The notes below the pieces were generated by a model. The model was not told the origin of the DNA. It searched no databases and saw only the letters and a list, made by a program, of their open reading frames with translations. Both the position numbers and the translations under genes were made by a program. 25,985 nucleotides of DNA from Phallusia fumigata (taxonomy: Eukaryota > Chordata > Ascidiacea > Phlebobranchia > Ascidiidae), in contig QXVZ01027757.1 in the NCBI GenBank assembly GCA_008931825.1, forward strand, positions 2,264-28,248, given 5' to 3'. Shown here one piece after another: positions 9,755 through 21,700 of this stretch. Each line of letters starts with the position of its first letter. Position 1 is the stretch's first letter.

Positions 9755-12700
9755 TTAAACCTCGGTGGGAGGGGAAGTCCCCATTTCTTTTCTCGCACCT
9801 GCAAAGGAACAACGTTAAAAGTTAGATGGGTTTAAGTTTGATCTGGCGCGAATACGTCCAAGGGAGTTACGTAAAGAATTGCGCATTGCGCGCACATGTA
9901 TATTAAAGTATATGTAATGGCCGCTGTGTATTGATGAAGATCTTTTGGCAAGATAAAAAACATGTACGAACAAGGAAGTCATTAACAAATTGGCATCTCT
10001 TTCCACTGTTAACGGAAAGTTACCCGAAAAAAAAACAATTCTTTGTAAAATCAATATAAAATACATTGGACTCACTGGCGACCGTAAGTAAAATACAGCC
10101 AGTGATGTGCGGGCGGCAAAAGCGAAAAGGTTGTACACTCTTAGTTTAGCAAGAAGCGAAACCGTTTGCCCATTTTGTGGCACCTGTCCGTCCCAAAAAA
10201 ATCGAGTTTATTTCGCTACGACACGATAACCTTGACACAACCACAAAGCTGAAAATAGTCAACCATTTGAAGAACGCGGAAAAGGAGAGGTCACAGTTGG
10301 TGATAGAATACATCAACCTACGCAAATTTACTTTACCACCTGAAGGACGAGGTAGCGATTGGTCTGAAAGGAATGTGCAAATTACACGATGCGCGACCAC
10401 ACAAAAGTACGAAGGTTTCAACTTACTTATTAGGGGTGACGAGCTGTTAGACGCTTGGTGATCCACAACGGTGCCCATATCTGGCATAGATCTATTCAGA
10501 AACATAAACAAGGTCAACTTTGAAAATGCACAACTGCCTGCACTTGTAGCAGCCATATAACCGCTAAATAAAGGTTCCCCTTTAAACAACCAAATAAATC
10601 ATAAAGTACAAAACCCCTGGTAAAAAATGTATCATTTCTCAGCCCGTTTCGTGTCTAAAAACCTTTTGGTAAATTGATTCCTGTCCGTATAATGGCATCT
10701 TGAAATGCTTCTCGGCTGTCAAAAACAGTTTCCACCGGTTGGGAAGCGCTGTACTAACGTATTTTGACTAACCTTGATGGAGTAAGAGTTGCCGAAAGCG
10801 GAGCTGATTCATTGTTAGGAGATCTAGGTGTAACGGTTGAACGGGTCGACGACCTTCTGATGGGCGGCAGGGGTTTCGGTATGGGGGAAGTTATCACTGT
10901 GCTGATTGGTCGAGGCATTTGGTCGTCATCGTCATTCAAATCGTCATTTCCAGATGTTATGTCGATGTCGAGCTATGAAAAGGCTATTTTCAGTAATTTG
11001 CTAATTATTTGCCTTTTCAGCGCTGGAAAGTTTGTAGCATTCTAAAAAATTATATTCTGATCCCGTCTCGGTCGGCTGTGTTGCCTGAGCTTAAAAGAAA
11101 TTATCCAATGGAACTGCAGTCAGGCAGGCAGCTCGACGGTGGACTGATTGTGAACATAACGCATTCGGGCGTTGCTTAACGCAAATAGCATAAAACCAGA
11201 AGGTCCACGCCTACGATAGAAGCTAAGCAAGATAAGGCCAATCTTTGATATTACACATGATACTTAAAAAAAGATTGTTTGTAAATGTCACCTGAAACAT
11301 TGCTGGCGTGGTGGGTGGTGCGCTCGATTTAAATCCGACCGACTGATTGGACAATGGCGAGTCAGCTGACTTCACTTCCGACTTCCTGGGAAGGTTGCTC
11401 CCTGATCGGGGAATGTCTGCGCAATGAATTTCATTGCCTTACTCAGATATGAGAACAATTTTTGGAAATATAACCTGCGCACTACGCGTGGTACTTCAAA
11501 AGTTTTTGGGACTATGTACAAATATCTTAAAGTTTTTATTGGTTTTGCAATAGACGTACGTTCTTTTTGAGCAATAAGTGTATTTAAAGAGCGGCAGGTA
11601 ATAAATGTGGACTTCAAAACACGTTTATGACGACGAACAATTGATTTTGTGTCAGTCTCCTAAACTTTACGATGCCTAAAGTGTTTTGTTATTTGTCGAA
11701 GTACAAAAGTGTATGTACAGAGCAGTTGGTGCTAAATTTTTAAGACATAGCAATAGTGTATAATTGGCGGACCGTCTTCTCTGGCACCTTTATGATCATA
11801 AACATAGCACATTCACGTCACAACATACTTGTGTGAGTCCGCAAAACCATGCCGCCGCGCTCTTCTCGCGCAGTATCGTCGATTATCGCGTGAACATTGC
11901 TTGTGTCGATCTGGTATCGGTTTACATCAAGTTCTAGAAGCTTCGGGATTGTGAGAGGATGCTGCACCGTGATGCTCGTCCTGGGTAAACGGTGGATTAA
12001 GGAAAGTTAACTGTAACGTCACAACTTATATAAAAGTTGGCCTCCATTGAAACAGCCTTTATTGGCAGGAATGGATTGCGTGTTAAAACTGTGCGTCGCT
12101 GTATTTATTTTATTATTGTGCCTCGCACAATAATCCCGTTTCGTAGCTAAATTAAATTACGATAACAAACCTTGTGAAAATAAGGAGCCACACACAACAC
12201 AATAATATCATAGAAATACATTTCTTTTTCGTGTATCATCAAATACAATTTAATAATTAGTGTTTTTAATAAATTTATCGTTGTTACGTCCAAAGTCCAA
12301 CCAACTTTTTTCCGTTTAAAAAAAATCAAAAAAAACTTTAAGAAATACAGTTGTTTGTTCGAAAACTCTTTCTTCATTTGTGTGTGGTACCTTGATTTTG
12401 AACGCGAATGAGACAAAAATTACCTTTACCCCGCTCTTTCGTAATTGTGGCATCGGTAGACTTAATACAACAAAATTTTAACATTTTTACACAAAAACAA
12501 ACTGATTGACCGGAAATTTTTGACAACAAAGCGCGGGCAAACGTAGGAATTAAGCAAACTCAAACGCTTGCCTTGAAGATTCTTTCTGCTGCTGAGCGAT
12601 CGGTGCACTTCTAGTCTGTGACGATTTGACATTCCACATCCCGACGCTCGGCTCGCGCTGTCGCATCATTCCTAGAGAAAGTTTAAGACGCTTAGTTTAG

Positions 12701-15700
12701 ATGGTTAATGCAACGACAACAAAAGCAAGATAATAGTCCAGCTACAGCTTTTGTATCAGTCATTTTATGGAAGTAATATTAAAGCTGTGCCTTTAATTCA
12801 AAATAAGCTAATTTTGTTCTTCGAGGGTATTGATTTAGGCTGTATACATAAGCAGTGTTTTAGATTCTATTCGAATAAGAGACTGACGATGCCGTTTTTG
12901 AAATAGGATCATTTTAAGTCGGGAGCACTTCTATGCTGTTATTTATTGTGCCAAGTAAACTAAGTGAATGTCGAAATACATCACGCCTACTCTTTCTACT
13001 AGGGAGGACACATTTCTACTACTAGTAGTGTTAAAGAGATAAGCCAGTGTTTCTTTTTAGGATGCGGCGCCTTGGGAAAAGTTGGTTGGATTTTCAACGC
13101 ACCAATTATAAGAACCTTAATCAAGACGCTTATTATCAAAGTTGTATTTATTGACACGAAAACAAAAAGAAATATATATTCATGAAAAACTCCTGACGCT
13201 TGTAGTCAATCACAAGTTTAAACCTACCAGCCACAGTTAGGGGGTCTGTATTTTGTCGTTGGAAGTTTTGATGACTTGCCAAGCTCGACATCTTCGATGG
13301 CCGATCCTCATAGAACGCTGACGACTTGCTCACTGCAAAATTACACATATCTATAAGTAAAAATCAAAGCTGTAACGCAAAACCAGTAACGACTGCGATG
13401 GTAATTTTCGGCGCGCCTAGTGTTTGCAAGACCGAGCCATAAATTCCGCATTTTATTCAGCCAAAGAACACCGTGTATTCAACAAAATGATCCAAAGCAA
13501 CTACAATGAGGCAGGTAGCTGGATGGCGGATAGCACGTCTAGGTGTTGTAGCGCGAATTGAAGACACAAATAAATCAAATAAGTGAGCAAAAAGATGGAT
13601 ATGCAATGTCCAAATGTTGTGAAAAGTATGAAGGAACATGGAATTGATCAAGGCAGAACTAAACGTGGTCACAACACAATAACAACGCATCAAAACGTTA
13701 AATATGACAGTCAAATGGGCCACCCGTCCAACACATTTGCAAACACGAAGGCAACGTTATACAAAATAAGCGTCTTTAGTTATACCAGATGTAGTCATGC
13801 ACCTTGGTACAATTAAAACGATTCAAATTACCTTGTACGGCGTGGTAGGGCATCTGAGCCATGGTTGACTTTTTCATCTGTATTTTTTGCAGCATGGCTT
13901 CCACTTGGTACTTGTTAAAGCGGGTGCTGACTTTTCCCGAATATCTGCAACAATACGTTTTCAAATGTTCATCTAAGTTCCTTTGTAAATATTGACGCCA
14001 GTCGTAGAAACGAGCAATTCGTGGAAATAAAACATACAAGAATTTGTTCAAAACTGTTGCAAAATAGTATTTCTTCTTTGCATTCCATCATTCCAGCATT
14101 TTAAATTACCCTTGTGGCGCCTTTAGTTTAGCAAGCAAATAACCTCTTTAACAAATAACCCAAAACCACAAATTTGACTATATTGATTAGAAATCCAACG
14201 CACACAGAGTGCAAGTATTGAAAGGTAAGTAACATTAATATTTTATGAAAAAAACAAAGTTTAAAACGTATGACAGCGCAGTAATCGATATTTTACTGGT
14301 TAAAATAACGCGACCCCCGCAAGCATCTTTAACCGACTATACGTTACAGTCTAATACACACACCGTTTCGAGCGGGCCTTTCCTTTGTACGTGACAACAG
14401 GTTTAATGAGAAAAACTCCAGTGATCGATTCCAACCTCTGCAGAGCATCAGACAGTAGAGCCGCCAGTCTTCTCCTCTCAGCTGTGAGATCATCCATCTG
14501 ACGACTCCATGTTTGCGCACGGTGGCGCTGCAGAGTTTCCATTTTCTCTGTATAATAGCAATACGCAAAATGAAATCTTTTCTGTAAGGTCAGTTCATTG
14601 CGTAATGGGTAAAGACCTAAATGATCTTGCATCTTCAATATCTTATTCAAATAGATTAGAACGACTTGATATTTTCAAAAGTTTTTAATCCTTGAATGAC
14701 AAAGTTAATTTTTTCTTTTTTTACACACAACTAAAATCATCCAACTCATCTACATGGTGGGAAATTGAAGATAAACGAAACATATGGTACAATAAGCAAA
14801 GAGTACAACCAAATAGGCGTCCATATAAAAGCTGTTGCTGCCAGAAATTGTACAAACTTCATAAGTTTACCAGGAGAGCTATCATATGTACAAAAATGTA
14901 TTTGCATTTATGAAGGCTTTTCTGGCAAATTCATACAATGCCAGGTAGCAACAGTTTATTTATAAAAAGTTCATATAATTTGGTTAGCAAATGATGATGA
15001 AAAATTGGTCTTAATTCGTTTGTCATGTGATGGTCCAGTCGACAATTCACAAAAATAAAACACGATGTTCCAGTGCATTAGCAGATAATTAATGCTTAAA
15101 AACTGTATTTAAAAAAACTCGATTGACAAAGTAATATTGAAACACCACATCGCACTTACCAAGAACGGAAAAGACTTCCGAAGTGACGAGGTTGCTGTTC
15201 CTCACATTGGTCTCGATCACTTTCATCTTCGTGTGATGCATGATCTTGCTTGCAAGATGGCGGATGCGTTTCGCCGGGATCGCGTTGTACGACTCCATTG
15301 TCATGACAACCGACTCCAGGGTCTCCTGCGATGCGATCACAAAATTTGAACAAGAAAATGACCGTATCCAAACCGAATACTAATGCACAATAAAACATCT
15401 TGATATGTGCAATAATTTTTACTATTTTTTACTATCTTTACGTTGTATGATTCTATTTGAATAAGGAACTTCCAATTTTAAGGCAAACCATTTAATATTC
15501 ATGTTACTCTACATCGACTGATTTTGTTTTCATGGGTCTTTGCTTCCGAAATAAGTTATCATGAGATCGTGTTTACTTTATGTCAGGTATTGCCCCACAT
15601 TTTCAATTTTAGTTGACTCATTAGCTTTATGAATACAAGTGGCACTGGGTTTACACCAATGATTAGCAAACTACACCCACCAAATCTTACAACAAATATA

Positions 15701-18700
15701 ACATTAATTCGATTCATGTTAATCCTGTCCGTAAGGAACCAAGCACCTTAAATTACGTCACTTTCACACAAGTCCATTGTTAAGACACAACTGTACATAT
15801 TTGGTATGAAGCGTGTATGATCTGCCTTGTACAGGGGTCGGCAACTAATGCTTTTATATTCGATTGATAAAATACATGCAACGACATATACGCCAATGGC
15901 ATCTTTATAGGAAGATATCGATCAAACTGCTGCAAAGTAACTCACACCACCTTCTCACCTGGGTTATTCTACCAATAACTGCCGATTTCTTCAGAGCCTT
16001 GGCGTTATGTTCAGCGTCGTTGCGCGAGAACATGACGGTTATGTTGGAATCGCCAGTGAAAACTCGTTGTGGCGATAAAGGCGTCTTTCCCAGGATTGGT
16101 CCCGCCGGCGAGGATGGGAATCCTGAACCTGAAGTCTGCGAAATGAAGAGTCTTATACATATAGGTGCAAGGAGCAACATATGGATCGCAGATTTGCAAC
16201 CACTGCTATATACATAATCTGACACAGTGCAATCCAAATCAGACATTGTTTGAAGATGTGAGTCACTAGAAGTCTAGAGGGGTCTATGTCGAAATACAAC
16301 AATAAGTACACAGGGCGAGCGCTTGGTTGAAAAGACTGAGCCGTTTGACCCATATGCAGACATAAAAAAACAGCTCCTCGGGATCGTCCTGGGTTCGAAC
16401 CCCGTGAAAAAACAATACACAAAATCTACAAACTATCAAACTTTCCATCCTGTTTGGAATTAAACACACCTTAGGGAACTAGAAAGCATTCACTGTGGCT
16501 TGGGTGTCAAATAAAAAACTGGTAACACAGTCCCCAAACTGAGTAGCATTCAATTCAAGAAAGTTTGCAGACAAAAAGCAGTCCAAAAACGCTTTCAGTT
16601 TTATCTACATTGACATAAACGTTTGTATAAACCGTTTTGTTGCAAACCCTACTTCGCAAATCAAAAGTCACAAAGACAAGCAGAAAACTGAACAAGGATT
16701 TGTTTCATGAAAAAGATTCGTATCGTAAATTTGCTGACCCAAATTATCGAAAGGTTTGTCTTTACTTTACATACATTTGGCCAGTGTGTAATCGGAACAA
16801 GTTTAAAAAACATATACTAGCAAACATACCCCGATAGCGGCTGTGTTACCCCGTTGTGCTTCGCTCAGTGTGTTCTGGAGATGCATTATCATTGCGGAAT
16901 CGTGTTGTGCTCGCTTCTCATAATCGCTCTTCAAGTCTCTCAGTTCGTCCTGAAAATATCACACGCGGCAATTTTTGATTTCAGGTATAATTTCGCACAT
17001 AAAGTCCCATAAAGCCTTTTTACCTGCAGCTTTGATGTATGCATGCGAAGTGATTCGTCATCATTGGATCCGGTTTTCACGCGAGCCTCGGTGAGTGCGG
17101 ACGAGATATTTTCCTGGATTACTTTAAGGGATTGCTCGACCGAGTTAGCCATGTTGCTCACGTACAACTGCACCTGAAATAATGTGATGCTATAGGTTAC
17201 AACGGACCTCAGACCGACCTCTTTTAACCAATTTGGAATTACAAAAAACTGTATATATATGTTATAATTGTTGTAATCAGATGACATTTTTCGTACAGCA
17301 ATCCACCTTTTTATTGCTTAGTCATAATATCTACTCTTATCAGCTTGCCAAGAAAACGTTTTTTACTGCAAATACAATTAATATTGTGCAGAATTGAGTT
17401 GAGTTTTTTGGTTCAGCCCTCCGCAATATTTTCCGTGTCTCATGTAACCTCATAGAAAAAAAAGGCCCATATTATAGTTGATAGCTTTTTCCTTTCTTCC
17501 TTGCTTATTACATATCATTTTTTGCTTGGGTATACACGCTAAATCTTGCCAGGTTGATACATGATAAAAGCACTTTAAACCAGGACATAAAATCGTGTCT
17601 AATTGGCATGAAACACTTTCAGTTAAACCAACAAAGTGACAGATCCATATCAATCGCGCATTTATCATTTTCTTACTTCGTCGTTGCTTGCATCGTAGTT
17701 GGCCGTTTGAACCGCGTTGATCGCGTGCGCCCTCGCGTGGTGACTTGCATGTCGGGACATTTCCTGTGAAATCTAACCAGGGAATAACGGTTTAGCTTAT
17801 CTCATCGTGCGAACAGCAACTTAATATCAGGCTTACCATGTCTTTGAATTCGACAACGCAGCGGTAACATCTCAGAAACTCCTCCAGTAAGCCAGTGTCG
17901 AACATTCCCTGTGCCAAAATACACAAAATAAATTGAACGGTTACTTTTTACAAGAGAAACAACGCCCTTAACCAGTGGTTCTCTATCTTTTATTTAATGG
18001 ACTTCTTTAACCCGACATTTAAAGCTAAAGTCCCCCAATGAAAGTTAAGTTCGTAAATTGTATGTTTATGTCAGTATATTAGGAAGAGAAACAAAAACTC
18101 TTACAGTTGATAAACTTTTTGATAGATTACATTGTAAACAAAATTGCCCCTAGTGGGGTATTCCCCCCGGTCGAGAACCACTATCCCAAACCTATCAAAA
18201 TACCAGAACAGGAATTTTGTAAGTGGGATTGTCTGGCAGTACATCAACCCTGCGACGTGCAGTAAATTTAAAGAGACAGTCCGCAGTCATGTACAGACTT
18301 ACATAACCATGAATCGAAACGACAAAGTTCGTTTTTTTTACAGAAAAGGGCCGACCCCAGCCGCACCCTAATTACTCTAGCCCGAAAATCCCGTTTAACC
18401 GTTAAAAAAACGAGAAAAAAATCTTTTTTAAGCAAACTGTGTCTGAATTTTGAAACTATAGTACACAGTACAGGAAAGCTCAACAATGATTTTACCTTAA
18501 ACTGTGGTGACGCGACGCTGCTTTCACTTCTCAATCTCTCGTTTTTGCGTTGTTTGATCGCCTCCCGTCGTTCGGCAATCTTCTGCTTATAAGCGCTCGC
18601 CAGTCGGCTGGTGGCGGCTGACGCAGGTTTTGAAATGCTCGACGGCGAACTGACGTCAACAGGGTATTCCCCGCCCATTTTCTGCAATATTATAAAATGA

Positions 18701-21700
18701 TGTTCTTGGAAACTGAAAAATCTTCTCTGCTGTCCAACCTGAATCACGTAACCATGCAGCACAGGTTTGAAAATGTCTTTGTGTCTGTGTATCGCAAGCA
18801 GAAATTACAAAAAAAACTTTCGTGGATTCAAATCTTACCACACACTTGTTTTTAACGCAGGCATTGCTCAAACGTATATGCTAGAGTTCCGAATAATTAC
18901 AACAAGACCTTTTGGTAGGCTTGCAGTGCATAGTGGCACAAAGTGTGTGTTGCAAAGTATACCGTTTTTTAAAGTAAGGTTCACAACCTTGACATTGATT
19001 ATCCCGAAATAAGCGTTTACCTATGAGCAAAATTGTAAATTGCAAGTTGCTACCAGGTCGAAAAATCTTTCGTTTTGTCCAGGATCGGACGCCTAAGCGG
19101 ATACCCCATGAAACAAAATCTAGATTGGCGTCAAATCTAACGTTTGTGTAACTCCTGCAGTAGCATAACTTTTTCACATGAGCAAAATGTAAGTTTCCAA
19201 AAGGATTTAAAGCTTAAGTTTTAAAGCTTTTTTTCGAAACAAATTTAAAGCTTAGAGTAATTTATCAAGTGAGCCAACGAGACGATCGTGCATGGAACAA
19301 CATATCACAAGAAATCTATACCACTATAGCATCAGTTTTCACCAAAAGTTAGTAGAATAAGTTAACGAGTTCAGTTTGTATCTGACCTCGATGTTTTCTT
19401 CTGTCAAGGAAAACTGTTCAGCTCCCAGAGAGTTGGAAGCATCGCCGGCACCAGTTCCAGATCTCGACCTGTACTGTTGTCCTGAGGAAGATAAGTGTGT
19501 TAGAAAACTAGGATGAGGAGGAAAGACGGGACTGCTTACTTGTTTCCAGTTGCTCCTGCTCCGTTGCAAACTCTTCCAGATTCCTCATGGCCTCCTCAGC
19601 ATCAGCTTCCGCCGCTTCCTAACATAACGAGAAAGGCAAAGATTTGTACGTGTGGTTGTTCGTTTATTACTGGATAAACGGTGCTTCAAATATACTTTAG
19701 CAGTTGAACTGTGGTTTTTGTTATCAATGTTGAGGTGAGTTTACTTTGGTCGGTGAACATAACAACACAATACCACAGAATAAATCACCAAGCTGGTAAT
19801 AACGGCGCAATGTTACAACCTTAGGTGGTGCAAAAAAAGTGAAGGGCATGATGCTGTTGAAGTGGGCACTGCCTAAGTTAGTCAGCGAGTCAATTGATTC
19901 AAACCACATGTAGGTAAGTTGTAACTTTGGTGGTAAAACATGGAAGTGTCATTAGAATCTTAAATTGGACACGTGAACATTCAGAATATAGCAGATAGGC
20001 TGCATATAAAAGTCAACTACAACATCCCAAACCCTACCTAGCGCAAAGGAAAAAATCACCAGCCCTTTTAGTCATAGGGACATGGAGCTTGTTGCAACCA
20101 TAGTATTTACCTGCAACACTTTCAGTTGCTCGATGTGTGCCAATAGACTTGCCCTCTCCTCCTGCCATCGACTTGCTTCATTTGCCAAGTTTTCCTTCAC
20201 CACATTTGCCGAATGAAGGTTCTCCGTCAAGCGAGACAATTCCTTTCGAGCCTTGGCACGGAATTCTTCAAACTTGCCCTGAAGTTGGTCTGGGGCCAAG
20301 TTACTCTGCATACAATGTAAATTTGAAGTGACATCCCATAGAATTTTCTTGCATCTTTTACATTGTGGCATAATCAAAACAGATTAGATGTTAAAGAAAA
20401 ATTTAATTTAAAACTGGCAAAAAATGCAGAAATTGCTTGTAGGTTGGGTAAGTTTTCTCTGGCTTTCAGTTAATATGCAATTTTAAACCGACACCATGCA
20501 TTTAATAAAATGAGACTACCCGCCATAAAAAGTACAACAAAAACAAATGTATTCTTGGATGAAATATAGTTTTATTTCTTGTTTTGAAGCACACAAAGTT
20601 TTACTTAATCAAAACAAAGCCTAAAGAATGTTCCCTATTGTTGTTTAAAGCAGAACGGATTTTCATATCAAATAACAAAGCTAGCCTAGGCAATTAGACA
20701 AGGATTTAATTCTATTTTTCAAATAACAAAGAACATTTAACAATGCACTGATTTTAAATCGACAGGAAATTGTTGTGCCCCCTTGATTTTGTGTTAACAA
20801 CATGGATTGGTTACCCCCCAAAAAACTTTGAATAAATATTCACCCAGTATGTCTCATCCATAAGATCTGCATCAGAGTCAGATTTTTCATATGAAGGTCG
20901 TAGTTCACTTTCAGCGGTTGATGGCTTGACGTCAGAAACAATACTTGATGTGTGGTAAGGTGAAACTGGCTTGTCTATGACACAAGATGCAGTTGAACAT
21001 ACAAACTAAGGTTCAATAACTGTTCTTCTTAATTATTTTTTTGTTGGGCAGAATGTAGACTAACAATAATTTGTTGGTGTCTTATAAAATAGACACAAAG
21101 GATAGAACATTGTTAGCAAAAGTAAGTTTATGACATTTTTAAGCATTTATAGACTTTGCAAAAAAACGACAACATTTTTGCAAGAATATTTGCAAAGTTT
21201 TTTTACCTTTGTTTGACATTGCAGATGCTGGTTGACTTCTGTTCATTCGATCTTGTGTCCATTGTTGTGCCTCGTCTTCACTCAGTTCAACTTCCTGAAA
21301 CAAATGTTTGAGATTGGTTACAATTTGCACTTTGTAGATTATGACAGTAAGTCGACATTTCAATTTTGGGCCCCCATGTCTTCTAACAACATTATTCTAA
21401 ACAAAACATTTGACAAAAACAACATATTTTGAAAAGTAGAAACTATTTTTGCTGTCTTGTACCTTTATAATGAGACTATTTTTAACCATGAATTGTAGAC
21501 AGAAATGTATAAAACAACATATTTACTGGGTTGAAAAAATTGGGTCAAGTTGTGTCAAACACTGGTTTGTTAAAAAAATAATTTTTGGAAAGTGTCAAAT
21601 ATCCGCCAACTGAATTTTTACTAACATTGTACCAGGGCACATGTTACCTCAACAAGACTTACTACTTTAAGTTGACGAAAATCAACTGAAGACGCAGTTG

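Larger units (their letters stand above)
11386..12571 (-). other. Probable GC-AG intron
   Basis: Exon 12671-12572 ends tcttcaag|gcaagc. AAG|GCAAG is the standard form of the minor GC-AG intron class, and using it leaves two bases of a codon that the acceptor ttcccag at 11386 completes with G to an Arg codon. The exon that follows is open in that frame. Reading through the donor gives QAFEFA and a TAA at 12552-12550, so retention would yield a truncated protein. Confidence 0.6.
9755..13944 (-). other. Disordered C-terminal exons of the large gene
   Basis: Seven exons encode a tail rich in Ser, Thr, Pro, Asn and Gln: 13944-13832, 13332-13228, 12671-12572, 11385-11292, 10972-10773, 10491-10427 and 9798-9755. 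The individual phases (2, 1, 1, 2, 0, 2, 1 at the acceptors) interlock exactly, which argues that even the 65- and 44-base exons are real. The chain contains GMWNVKSSQTRSAPI, an acidic NDDLNDDDDQ patch, IPKPLPPIRRSS, and a final ARKEMGTSPPTEV. Confidence 0.72.
14364..17173 (-). other. Central helical exons of the large gene
   Basis: Exons 17173-17024, 16949-16850, 16128-15959, 15325-15160 and 14547-14364 give about 255 residues rich in K, E, R, M and Q. Recognisable stretches are VEQSLKVIQENISSALTEAR, AKRIRHLASKIMHHTKMK and HRAQTWSRQMDDLTAERRR. The donor of exon 16949-16850 is set by phase: ending at cggg|gtaaca makes the next exon open, whereas the later gtatgt does not. If the last exon is not spliced it reads on to a TAG at 14351-14353, a possible shorter isoform. 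Confidence 0.7.

Noticed and set aside
9514-9804. 96-codon minus ORF
   Set aside because: The real exon here (9798-9755) uses another frame, fixed by the phase of the preceding exon. The longer frame continues into Leu/Pro-rich 3'UTR sequence.
10146-10589. 147-codon minus-strand ORF
   Set aside because: Only 10427-10491 is used, as an exon with good splice sites and matching phase. The rest of the frame is intron read-through.
15450-15465. Functional spliced-leader RNA gene
   Set aside because: The 16-mer is followed by gaactt and not a GT donor, and no Sm-site/stem arrangement is visible.
16374-16410. Possible tRNA gene around the ggttcgaaccc motif
   Set aside because: Only the T-arm motif is present; no acceptor stem or anticodon arm can be folded from the upstream sequence.
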